Both the position numbers and the translations under genes were made by a program. Of a stretch of DNA of 64,000 nucleotides, positions 52,714 to 63,545 are shown one piece after another. This DNA is from Mactra quadrangularis (taxonomy: Eukaryota; Mollusca; Bivalvia; Venerida; Mactridae): the NCBI GenBank assembly GCA_025267735.1, contig CM046308.1, forward strand, positions 31,175,267 to 31,239,266, read 5' to 3'. The notes under the pieces are model-generated. The model did not search any database. It was not told where the DNA came from and was given only the letters and a program-made list of their open reading frames with translations. Position 1 is the stretch's first letter. Every line of letters begins with the position of its first letter.

Positions 52714-54250
52714 AAGGTTTTACATGCGATAACACTAGGCACTGGTCAAATGGAGATTGGTGGATATGACTTGATCACGGGAGTCTTACCTCTCCAATTG
52801 ATATAAACTGAGTCTGTGATGTGTTAGCATGTTGTTTTTTATCTATTTACTTTATTTTTGTTTTCTTTTTATCAATAATTTTACTAGTATTTTTTTTTAT
52901 ATCAGTTTTTTGCTTTGTAGATTTTTTATATGCCCGAAAGAATTTCGGACATATAATGTTGTACCTTCTGGCATTTGTCCCTCCTTTACCAATTTGGTTT
53001 CCGGAGCATAACTTAAGTTCCATCAAGGTCATAGGTCAAGGTCACTATTACCTTAAAACTGCTAACAGTTTGCATAACATGACTTAAGTTCAATTTGGCC
53101 CACGATATTCAAACTTCATAGAAATATTGTTTTTATCAGGTAAAAAACCCTATTGATTTTGGGTTCACAAGGTCAAAGTCACTATTACCTAAAACTGGAA
53201 ACAGTTTCCTGAGCATAACTTATGTTTCATTTTGTCCATATTATTCAAACTTCATATGATGATTGTCCATATCAGGTAGAAGACCCCAATTGATTTTGGG
53301 GTTTCAAGGTCAAAGTCACTATTACCTTAAAACTGAAAGCAGTTTCCAGACCATAACTTATGTTCCATTTGGTCCACATTATTCAAACTTCATTCAAAGA
53401 TTGTCCATAACAGGCAGAAGACCCCTATTGATTTTGGGGTCAAAGGTCAAGGTCACTATTACGTTTAAACTGAAAACAGTTTCTGGAGCATAAGTTAAGT
53501 TCCATTAGGTCAACAATATTCAAACTTTATAAGATGATTGTCCATATCGGGTAGAAGACCCCTATCGATTTTTGGGTCACAAGGTCAAAGGTCAAGGTCA
53601 TTATTTACTTTGAACTAAAAATAATTTCCTGAGCATAACTTAATTTTCATTTGGTCACCAATGTTCAAACTTCATATGAGGATTGTCCATATCAGGTAAA
53701 AGACCCCTATTGATTTTGGGGGTCACAAGGTCAAAGAGGTCAAGGTCATTACTACCCTAAAACTTTTTTTCTATACTTTGTTTCCCACAATTATTCATAA
53801 AAAACAACTCTTTCTGGCATATAATGCTCCGCCCAGCGGTGCTCTTGTTTTAAGTTGATGTAGGTTATTTTTTTACAATTTAAGGTTTTACATGCGATAA
53901 CATTAGGCACTGGTCAAATGGAGATTGGTCGATATGACTTGGTCACTGGAGTCTTACCTCTCCAATTGATATATACAGAGTTGGTGATGTGTTAGCATGT
54001 TTTTTTTCTTTATTATGTCATTTTTCTTTTCTTTTTTATTATGAACTTTGCTAGTAGTTTATTTTTTTTTAATCTTAGAATTTTGCTCGTAGGTTTTTTT
54101 TACTATGATGTAGGTTATTTTTTTACAATGTAAGGTTTTACATGTGATAACACTAGGCACTGGTCAAATGGAGATTGGTCGATATGACTTGATCACTGGA
54201 GTCTTACCTCTCCAATTGATATAAACAGAGTCTGTGATGTGTTAGCATGT
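52714..54250. repeat. Satellite-like array, three 119-bp conserved blocks
   Basis: Blocks at 52714-52832, 53882-54000 and 54132-54250 (AAGGTTTTACATG through GATGTGTTAGCATG) are highly similar, each followed by a T-run. The spacing between blocks 2 and 3 is 250 bp. Removing the 920-bp element at 52928-53847 restores about the same spacing between blocks 1 and 2. Confidence 0.85.
52928..53847 (+). mobile_element. Helentron-like family C, full-length
   Basis: 5' fold-back ATATGCCCGAAAG/TTTCGGACATAT, about six core units with GGTCAAGGTCA motifs, and a 3' end with hairpin GCTCCGC-CCA-GCGGTGC then TCTTG followed by TTTT. Inserted inside the satellite array after a T-run. Confidence 0.85.
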
Positions 54251-54333
54251 TTTTTTTTTTTATCTATTTTACTTTATTTTTGTTTTCTTTTTTATCACTT
54301 TTTATAATTTTGCTAGGTTATTTTTTTTTCAAT

Positions 54334-55780
54334 CTTAGAATTTTGCTTGTAGGTTATTTTTTTAAATTTTTGTACAATATTTTTTTAAAATTTTTTTTAT
54401 ATCCTAGTGTAGTTACTGTTTTGATTAATTATAATAATTTAGTTTACTAATGATTTTTGTAATGGACGATTTTGTGAGTGAACGACACTACACGGACAAG
54501 TTGACACAGTGCGGCGAGGAAAACACCTGTCATTGTTCTGGTCACAGCCAGTCAATGACTAAGACAGTACTCGTTACTGACAGTACATTTAGATACTGAC
54601 AGTAGGTTGACTTGTCTTGTCAATCACTTACAAAGTCATTTTGTTTTTTGAATATTTTTGAAGGTTATTATTAAGTGATAGTTTTATCAAATTTTTTCTG
54701 TATGTTTAGACTTATTTAATTATACTTATGAGTTAAAATTTTATTTTTAACATCAAGGTGTTTTTACAATTTTTTGTGATAAATATAAATATTATAACTT
54801 TAAAGTTAGTAGCTTCGTCATTTTGATTTCTTTTCAGCAATAATTTTGCTAGGGTTTTTTTTTCAATCTTAGAATTTTGCTTGTAGGTTTTTTTTACAAT
54901 TTTTGTACAATATATTTTTTAATTTTTTTCTATCCTTGTGTAGTTACCGTTTTGATTAATTATAATAATTTAGTTTACTAATGATTTTTGTAATGGACAA
55001 TTTGTAAGTGAACGACACTACACGGACAAGTTGACACAGTGCGGCGAGGAAAGCACCTGTCATTGTTCTGGTCACAGCCAGTCAATGACTAAGACAGTAC
55101 TCGTTACTGACAGTACATTTAGATACTGACAGTAGGTTGAATTGTCTTGTCAATCACTTACAAAGTCATTTTGCTTTTTTTGAATATTTTTGAAGGTTAT
55201 TATATAATGTTAGTTTTATCAAATTTTTTCAGTATGTTTAGACTTATGTAATTATATTTAACAAGTTTAAATTTTATTTTTAACATCAAAGGGTTGTTAC
55301 AATTTTTATGAAAAATGTAAATATTATAACTTAAAGTTAGTAACTTTAGTTAGAAGCAAGTTATTGGGACTTATTTAATTATACTTAACAAGTTTAATTC
55401 TTGTTTTGTTACATCATAGTGTAGATATACTATTTTTGATGAAAAATATAAATATTTTTACTGTAAATTAGTAATAAATTGATTTTTATTGGAAGGTTTT
55501 TGAGTGAACGACATTGCACAGACAAGTTGACACATTGCGCCAGGAAAGCACCTGTCATTGTTCTGGACACTCAATTTTTAAGAGTGGACAGTAGGTCTTA
55601 TGCCCCCTTGTTGCTCATAGTGGTAATTGGGAGGTATATTTTTCGCCGGTCAGCATGACTAAGACAGTACTGGTTACAGCACAGTTATTTTATATACTGC
55701 ACTGTAGGTCCAGTTATTTTATATACTGCACTGTAGGTTGACTTGTCTAGTCAATCACTTGTTAAGTCATTTTTTTTTTG
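54334..55780. repeat. Second tandem block, unit about 530 bp
   Basis: AATCTTAGAATTTTGCTTGTAGG at 54334 and 54866 begins two collinear units, each containing GAGTGAACGACACTACACGG through CAGTAGGTTGACTTGTC; a partial third unit starts near 55499 with internal duplications. Units differ by small indels. Confidence 0.8.
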
Positions 55781-56518
55781 AACACTCTAATACATAGTTA
55801 TATTTTTTTTCATTAAAAGTTGTCAAATTTAAATCAATTTTTGATAAATTAAGACTTGGTAAGCAGCACATCAACTTTTATTTCATTCTTGTATTTTTTA
55901 AGTTGGTTTGAATATTTCCTGGAACATTGTTTCAATGCATTCTTAATATTTTTATACTATGATAGAAGCTTGTTGTGTATCAGTCAATTTCAATTTGCAA
56001 AGGTTTAAGTTAGATGAAATTTTATTTCTGAAAGTATGTGTATATCAACCTGAAATCTGTAGACTCCGTGGCTTATTACCTAAAGGGTTTAATATTTGTC
56101 CACTGATTTCTATATATATATTCCCCTTGCAGCATTTTTTGTTTTTACAACATTGACCTCAATTATTGTTTGAGGTTAGTTGAACAATATTTAGCCATCA
56201 TTGCTCACTTGTCAAATGTTCTACACAGCATAAAGTCTGCACAACCAACAAAGCTAGCAGCTAATCAGCTCATTTGTCCAACAAAGTGTTTATTTTTGTT
56301 GGAATTCTCTCTTTTTTCTCTTAATGATAGTACTGAAAGTTGAATATTGGCCCCAACTGATGGTTAAAACCATCTTGTACACTATAAATTATTGAACATA
56401 TCCAATTAACATCATTGTTTCCTTTTCCAAAGAATCTGTATACATAACACACATACACAAATGCAATTTTTTTAAAAACTCGATCTTAAATTTTCCACTC
56501 TCTTACTCACTAATTTAG
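55781..56518. other. AT-rich intergenic sequence
   Basis: No gene or element recognised. Confidence 0.5.
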
Positions 56519-56838
56519 ATCTGGCCATTTTCTTACAAGGGTCACATTCAGGTGACCTTCTCTTTATAATATTCATGAAGAAATCATTATGTTTAGTAAC
56601 TTGTTTACATTGTCTACGTCACACAATTTGAAATGAGCCGTCCAATCACAGACTGTGAATAATACCACTGTCAATCAGCTCACAAACCTTGGTCTTAACA
56701 TTGAAATTGTGTGAAAAATGCTATTAATAGTGTTTCATTTAGATTTAAATGCACAGCCAAAGCTGTGCATTTATTGGTCTACACAAAGGTCATTTCATTG
56801 TGACCCTCCATGCAAACCTTAGAGATCCTGTATTACAA
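56519..56838 (+). repeat. Dispersed repeat, copy 2
   Basis: Inverse-oriented homologue of 29050-29400 (AGATCTGGCC, GGGTCACATTCAGGTGACC, TCTACGTCACACAATTTGAAA). It contains the palindrome GCACAGCC-AAA-GCTGTGC (about 56752), absent from copy 1. Confidence 0.65.
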
Positions 56839-57715
56839 TGCTCACACACAAGTGACTGGTGTACACACTATTAATTGTAAATATATATAACATTAGTTTT
56901 CCTTCTGCCATTCCAAATAGCTTCTTTGCTTACATACACTACATGAATCAAGGCATGCCCTACCTTATCCTACATAACATCATTGTTTCCTTTTCCAAAG
57001 AATCTGTATACATCACACACATACAAAAATGTAATCTGATTAAAACCCTAGATTTTGTAGTTTGACTACTTTTTCCAATATTTATCCTACATAATGAAAA
57101 GCAATATTTGACTTTTAAATTTTAACTTAACAAAGTGTCACATGCACCGAGTGGAAGGCAACAATATAAAAATTAATGAATCGATTACACAGTATGAATA
57201 AATGTACTAACTAAATGTATTTATTTATTTTTTCCCTCGAGGACTACCTTGACCTAGAATTGTGGTCAAATAAAAGAAATAAGAAAGAAGAACCATGAAA
57301 TGCATACAAAACAAATAGTGATTGAATGAAATATGAGTTCCAACTATATTAAACCAACACCCCAACTCAAGAGTTCCACTTTGAACATATAAACCTTAAG
57401 TTACGACTCACAATATACATCAACAGAGTTCCAGCTCACAGTGTGTCCAAGCTATACCTAGCTTATAACAATAAAGAACCATATAAACTATGTCAACCAG
57501 GTGTTCGAGCTACATTAATGTCCAACACCAGACGCAAACCACCTCTTCCTCAATACAACCAGTACTAAGCTAACTTATCTATGACTCTCACACAATAGCC
57601 CCAGAGAGAACACAAGCCCATATATCTTTACCACTTAACAACAATGGAGACCTAATTAAGATGAGCAAAGTGAACAGTCTGGAATCACTAGTCTAACCCC
57701 AATTTTTGTTGTTTG
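56839..57715. other. Intergenic sequence
   Basis: No gene recognised. CTCGAGGACTACCTTGACCT next to a TATTTATTTATTT run at 57216-57260 looks like the end of an old retroelement in minus orientation. Confidence 0.35.
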
Positions 57716-58010
57716 TTCTGTTGGATTTAACGCCGTTGCAACACATTGTAACGGTCATACGACGGCAGTCAATCAACCTACTCACTCCTCCTGGAAAGGC
57801 TAAATCTCTGATTTAGCTGTTAATCAACTACTAAGCACATCCTTTCATCAGTGACTGACAACTGTCCTACATAATTAAAAATCATTGGTAGGAGGCAGAA
57901 TGGCTGGGAGAAAAAATTCACAACCATGCTTCTCAAAAGTATGCCCTGCCCAGAGATGGAACCAACGACCCTCTGTTGATTTCCGCTATTTATACCCATC
58001 TGATGCCCGC
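57716..58010 (-). mobile_element. SINE family C, copy 3
   Basis: Reverse-oriented copy: TTGGATTTAACGCCGTTGCA (3' end), GGAAAGGCTAAATC, AATCATTGGTAGGAGG, then GGAACCAACGACCC (decayed B box). Confidence 0.8.
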
Positions 58011-58546
58011 GTGCATACCTGACCTGGAATCTGATAGGTCCATAAATACATTTGATGCTCTTTGAAACTCTTGCACGGGAAGCACATTTGCAAGCTTTTA
58101 CATTGTTCTGAATGAGCGTCTACCATTACTTGTTTACAAATGTTGCCTGGCTTACAATGGAGGTAACCTTACATGGAGATGCTATAATGCAGTCATGACC
58201 ATAAGTGTTGCAAAAGAAACAGTTTTTCGGGTTTCTCTTCTCTGCTTTTATTTATTTCAGGTTGAAATTATTATGTGAGGTATGAGGCACTGATGTCTGT
58301 AGACCTAGCAGGTTTGGTTCGCTTTTGTCTTTATGGTAGAAACAATATTATTTGTAAAACTGTCATCTCTAGAGCAAAAAGTCAATGGCAGTAAGATCAA
58401 TTGTAGTGCTGTAATTTTCATCTTACTGCTTGCATTATAAGAGTAAGATTATACTTACTTCTGTTAAAGTTAACTTCACATCCATTCCACAACAATTCTT
58501 ATTTAGACTCCCTTGGAAAAATGTTGACATGCTTCATTAACATGCT

Positions 58547-58630
58547 ATATCACTGGTTTAGTGCAAAACTGTGGTAACTCAATATTAGAAAAGAGCAAGT
58601 TACAACTGTTTTGCGCTAAACCTGTGATAT
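58547..58630. mobile_element. Palindromic MITE, about 33-bp arms
   Basis: ATATCACTGGTTTAGTGCAA at the left and the complement of ATATCACAGGTTTAGCGCAA at the right enclose a 17-base centre. The GCGCAAAACT core resembles the tiny MITEs at 9526, 27291 and 28918. Confidence 0.75.
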
Positions 58631-59157
58631 GTGCTCTCCTGGCATTTACATGTATATTGATAAGTCAGTACCATGTAGAAAAGTAGGATGTAGATTATAG
58701 GCATGCTCCGCAAGGCAAGCACTTTGTATCGGTAGCTAGCAATTTTCTAAGGAACTGTCTGCTATGATCGAGAAAGATGAATCACTTGCTAGCCATAAGA
58801 AGCAAGTTTTTTTCTTGCTAGCTGTATCATTCAGAATGTTTCGGCCTTCAAAATGGCTGCCCCCTGTGGGAATGTGTTTCTTTTTCAAGAATACTGATAT
58901 ATTTCATTTATTGCATATATTTTGTCAAAGCTGTTAAAAAGAATAATTAAAGGGATTATTGATTTGAATGTCTTTCGTGTGTTACAATTCTGAACTTTCT
59001 GTTTGAGAAAGACGCCATCTTGGATTTGCTAGTTTGAAGCAAACTGTTCTGTAGACCTCTTATGCTACAAAAAATCGTACGCAAAATGCGCTATAGCTAG
59101 TGATTGCCTTGTGGAAAGTGCCTTATGTACTTGCAAAAAAGCTATATGATCCAAAGA

Positions 59158-59215
59158 AGTCAAGGAAACCTATAGTAGGAAGAGCTGACCGTCGTATGAA
59201 TATGACCTAAATACA
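59158..59215 (+). mobile_element. SINE family B fragment
   Basis: GGAAACCTATAGTAGGAAGA and GACCGTCGTATGAATATGAC match the 3' body of the SINE at 61314-61573. Confidence 0.6.
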
Positions 59216-59352
59216 AAGGGAGATAGGTTATGATGTTACTAGTCAATTTAATAAACTTATTTTAGCCCATCTGATTTGATAAGGAAAATGCAATTTATGA
59301 TTGTTTACAATTTTTTAACTTATAAAAAAGAGCAGGACTGTAATTGAAAGTA

Positions 59353-60533
59353 TACTCGGCGTCAATGAAAACTTACCACCCTACCAACCCTCGCTTTATG
59401 ATAATAGAATTGAAGTGCAGTAAAAACTTTACAAAAACACATTTTTGGCTTACACATGTAGTCATTGCTGCCAAAAGAATCTAAAATCGATTTACGATGT
59501 TCGAGTCCCGGACTGCACGTGCAAAGTAGGATTTTTTTGTAAGAACGACATGTATTCAGTAGTTTGTGTAAATCATTTGTCTCTAACGACAGTTAGTCGA
59601 CAGGTTAAGAAAAACCCTTTGTAATTTCAACTATTGCTATTCAAATGCCACGTTTAGGAGACACTCAACGTCACCAAGTTCTCGGCATTGCTGACGCCGG
59701 GCTTTCATTTCTTGAGAATGCTCGTGACATGGGCTGCTCCCATCAGACAATCATGAATCTGGTAAGGAGACATGAACGGATAGGCTCAGTGAAAGGTAGG
59801 TCACGCCTAGGTTGTGAAAAGGTGACGTCAGGACGTACCGATCGTCAAATTCTCCTGCTGCACGCTGGGGTGGTGATAGTGTCATGGTTTTGGAAGGCAT
59901 TTCTTGGAGGCACAAGACCCCACTTATTGTATTGCATGGAGCACTTACTGCTCATCGTTACATTGATAATGTGCTGAGGCCAGTAGTTCTTTCTTTTATT
60001 CAGACTGACGCTGACGTCAACCTTCTCCAGCAAAACAGTGCACGGCCCAACTCGGTTCGCGTTACAAAAGATTTCCTGCAGGATAATAATGTCCACACAT
60101 CGCCTTGACCAGCATTCAGTCCCGACTTAAACCCTATAAAGCATCTTTGGGACCAACTTGACCTAAGGGTTTATGACGTCAGACGTCACGTCTATAAATT
60201 GAAGCAACGTATACAAGCACTGACTGAGGAGTTGGATGCTATATCCTAGTACAGAATCCTGCGTCTGATACGGAGTATGAGACGTAGATGTCAAGCTGAA
60301 CTTGATGCAGAGGGAGGACATACCCGCAACTGAGGTCCGTAACTTTCATTTTCGAGGTGGTTGTCTTGGTTCGCGGAGTGGGTCCGTTTATGCTTAGATT
60401 CCGTACTTGCAAAGAAAAATCCTATTTTCTATTATATTATTTAAAATCATGTAAAATTTTCATATTTGTAAGTGTTTTCATTTTTTCAAAAATTAGGTTC
60501 ATGTAAGTGGTAAGTTTTCATTGACGCCTAGTA
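59353..60533 (+). pseudogene. Tc1-like transposon relic, internally deleted (copy 2)
   Basis: An 1181-bp element with TACTCGGCGTCAATG/CATTGACGCCTAGTA ends and TA on both sides. The transposase remnant has the N-terminal part (MPRLGDTQ, SHQTIMNLVRRHERIG), then jumps to the late catalytic domain (LHGALTAHRYIDNVL) at the same place as the copy at 21151. Of the catalytic acids, the first is deleted, the second Asp reads Asn (QQNSARP) and the Glu reads Lys (NPI-K-HLWD). Typical Tc1 C-terminal residues (MRRRCQAELDAEGGHTR) remain. Inactive. Confidence 0.9.
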
Positions 60534-60840
60534 TATTTCAATTCTTAGGGGTTCAGATTCAAAGTAAATTCCCTGTACATGTAGACTTGTTTATAATAAA
60601 TGTAGTTTTTGGCAAAGGAAGCGAGGGCTAACTCACAAGACTATGTTATTTGTAAGGGAGATAACTCACTTTAAAATATATGGTACTATACAGTAACCTT
60701 ACAGTATTAGCTCCCTTGAACATCTCTGATCTTAAATAACTGCTTTGTGATCATTCAAACCTTCTCTATACTGAATTAAAATGAACCGTTTTCACAATTG
60801 AATTATTTTTTAATTTTTGGATATGTTTCCTATATTTCAG

Positions 60841-60915
60841 AACTTTACTGATGATGTGACTAACTGATGATGTTCATTACTGATAGTGTATACTGTTCGG
60901 TTGTAAACAAGTGAT
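60841..60915 (+). other. Candidate non-coding exon
   Basis: Acceptor CCTATATTTCAG and consensus donor GTAAGTGTT bound 75 bases with stops in all frames. Possible 5' UTR or lncRNA exon. Confidence 0.35.
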
Positions 60916-61313
60916 GTAAGTGTTACAGCTAAATATTATCTTTTTTAATTTGGCTTTATGCAATGATTTTCCAACACATTTTGCTTTAAAAATCAATCTT
61001 TATGCAAAAGTAAAAACAGATTTAATAGATTTGAAACTGTATTTACTAATCTATTTAAACTTTTTTTTACTTTTAATAAGTTAAAAATTTGTAAACAATC
61101 ATAACTAGCATTTTCCTTCTCATATCCAAAACATGTTTACTGTAATTATTTTCCATAGCAAAGCTCTTATGCTACTTTTGAAGTCTCAGTTATAATCATA
61201 ATGAATACTAAAATATAAAGCAAAACTATTATAAAGAGCCTTCCTAAAGAAAAAGTTATCAAATTTTAGATAAAAGCTATACAGTAAGCCTACAAAGTAA
61301 AAATGTTTTCCAA

Positions 61314-61533
61314 GCCGCGGCCGTGGTGTAGTGGTTAGCATGTCTGACTTCGAATCCGGAGAACCGGGTTCGAATCCCGGTCGCGGCAGGTCATACCCTA
61401 TACATGAGTTGTCGGCCTCGTGGTAGGGTAAGTTAGTACTGGTGATAGATAAAGTGTCCAGGAAACCTGTAGTAGGAATAGCTGGCCGTCGTGTATATGA
61501 CCTATATATGTGTTGAATGCGACGTAAAAGAAA

Positions 61534-61573
<40 letters not shown>
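61314..61573 (+). mobile_element. SINE family B, very young full-length copy
   Basis: A tRNA-Arg(TCG)-like head (TGGTGTAGTGGTTAGCATG, loop CTTCGAA, B box GGGTTCGAATCCC) whose acceptor stem still pairs, a body, and an uninterrupted run of 39 A. The target duplication ATGTTTTCCAAG flanks it (about 61303-61314 and 61573-61584). A poly-Phe reading frame on the minus strand is the complement of the A tail and is not a gene. Confidence 0.93.
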
Positions 61574-61575
<2 letters not shown>

Positions 61576-61679
61576 TTTTCCAAGTTTTGGTGGATACTGT
61601 ATATATGCCATCAACAACTTCATGATGTACTGGACCAATTTCAGATGTTTTGAAGGATTAAAGGAACACTGAACATATA

Positions 61680-62711
61680 CGAGGGGTGTCCCAGTAAATC
61701 GTGGACTCTGTTTATGGCGGAAAATTACGCGCAACTTTAGCACCAACTTTTAACTGCCATTAAATGCATGTGTTGTGAGTAAGTATGCTAAATTTTTAGA
61801 CGGTTAATTAAAAAGTAAAAGTTTTGCTTCAATTTATAGGACACTAGGTATGACAACGCGGCGCAAGCCAACGTCATATTAAAACGTCAGGTCTATGAAA
61901 TCATTTTTATTCACTCTCCAAGTTCGCCTTGTTGTGAACAGTGACAAATACTGGCAATGTATTTACTTCATATTTACTTTAACAAATTTGTTTTTGTCTT
62001 TCTTTTGTTACAAATTTGTGACATCAGTCTCAAAATATTAGTATGGTCAATGATATAATGGTCCACGGGTTAGGTATCCAACTTAACTTTGAATAACACT
62101 TCCAGCAGTTTTTGATACCATATATTCAGTCGATGTATTACACAATGAATAACTACTCTACCATATGTAGTATGCACATTGTATACTTAATGATTCATTT
62201 TGTCTGTCTATATGTTTAAATTCAAATTTATACCCATCCATGTTGTGCCAGGCTGATTATAAAACTGAGTTGCTATTACATAGACTCAATCTTGTCCTGA
62301 CGTCACCTTATCTCGTTGATGTCACATTTTTCGTGTTTCGGTGCAAACGCGTATGACACTCTTGAATACGTAATTTATGATTTGAGATTTGGTGTGATAA
62401 TACATGGATAATTACTGGGAATGTCTATGTAAAAATAAAATGCAATTAAAAAGTTTAAGTTTAAATTTTGCTGCCCACTTGAACTCAGTATGAACGAATA
62501 CTAGTATACAAGTGTGAAAGTGGTTGCGCCGCATGCACATACTTGTATTAGCTGAACATTAAAATGACGCCTTTAATGCAAATACTTATAGGTCAAATGC
62601 TTAATTTGTATAAAAATAAGGCTAACAAACAGTCTTGTAAATTATGATCATCATGAGACGTAAGGAAAAAAAGTTATGGACAAAGTACACGATTTACTGG
62701 GACACCCCTCG
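61680..62711. mobile_element. Mariner-like non-autonomous element
   Basis: A 24-bp perfect inverted repeat beginning CGAGGGGTGTCCCAG at both ends, with TA duplications at 61678-61679 and 62712-62713. The 1032-bp interior has no transposase-like frame. Confidence 0.88.
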
Positions 62712-62953
62712 TAGTATTAAAGCACAAAACTTGTTAATTGATCATAATTAAACAAAAATAGCTCTAATCACTGATTTTATTGTTTGCTCAGATAATTTAC
62801 TTAAGGTGACTCAAATATCAAGCTCTCATGTGTTTTTTTTTCTTCCTATCCGTTTTGACTTACATTTTCTCAAGAAGCAGACATCTTCCCTATATGCTAA
62901 TGGAAATACAGTATCTATTACTAATCTCCCAATAACTTTGTTGTTGATTTCAG

Positions 62954-63072
62954 ATCATTTATTTCTAGGATCCTGATGTTGCCAACCCTCAATGAGTTCA
63001 ATACTTGAAGCAACATGATAGTCACCTTATAGGGTGTTTGTGCAAATAGTTCAATGTGTAAACTAATTTCTG
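62954..63072 (+). other. Candidate non-coding exon
   Basis: Acceptor TTGTTGATTTCAG and donor GGTAAGTGT bound 119 bases with stops in every frame. Confidence 0.35.
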
Positions 63073-63131
63073 GTAAGTGTATAATATTATATTACTTTCT
63101 TTAACTTGTCTACATGCTGTTGTTCCTTTTG

Positions 63132-63330
63132 CTCTTTTTTGGTTGGACTAAACACTGTAGCAACTCATTGTATAGGTCACTTACCTTCCTGGAAAGGCTA
63201 AATCTCTGGATTAGGCTGTGAACCTGTTTCTAGATGCATACTTTCATCAGTTACTGACAATTGTCCTACATGATTTAGAATCAGTGGTAGGAGAGAGAAT
63301 GTCTGTAGGAAGTATTTTATGTACAAGCTC
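63132..63330 (-). mobile_element. SINE family C, truncated copy 4
   Basis: GGAAAGGCTAAATCTCTGGA and ATCAGTGGTAGGAGAGAGAA match the 3' half of the family; the tRNA-like head is absent. Confidence 0.7.
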
Positions 63331-63545
63331 TGCAAAATTAGTTATCTCATTTACCAATAAATAAATCAAAATGAACAATTTATTATACTTCAAGTTACTT
63401 GTGATGGCTTCAAACTTTGTATTTACAAGACTTAAACTGTATACCTTATCCATAATGAAGTACCAGTATTCTGATTTAAGAATTTACATGGGTGGGACCA
63501 TAACTAAGTATGGAAGTTGTGTTCTGACCCAATTGTCATTGTTAT

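Noticed and set aside
54462..54599. 45-codon frame MDDFVSERHYTDK with Cys residues in the tandem block
   Set aside because: The sister unit at 54996 has a base deletion and an early stop, and the third unit lacks the ATG region. Unlikely to be selected as protein.
59645..60108. Active transposase gene
   Set aside because: The catalytic residues are deleted or substituted and the frame is broken; annotated as a relic.
61314..61388. Functional tRNA-Arg(TCG)
   Set aside because: The cloverleaf is nearly complete, but it is the head of a SINE followed by its body, tail and target duplication, and the anticodon stem has mismatches.
61186..61746. 186-codon minus-strand frame with a poly-Phe stretch
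   Set aside because: The Phe run is the complement of the 39-A tail of a SINE, and the rest spans SINE and flank. No gene.
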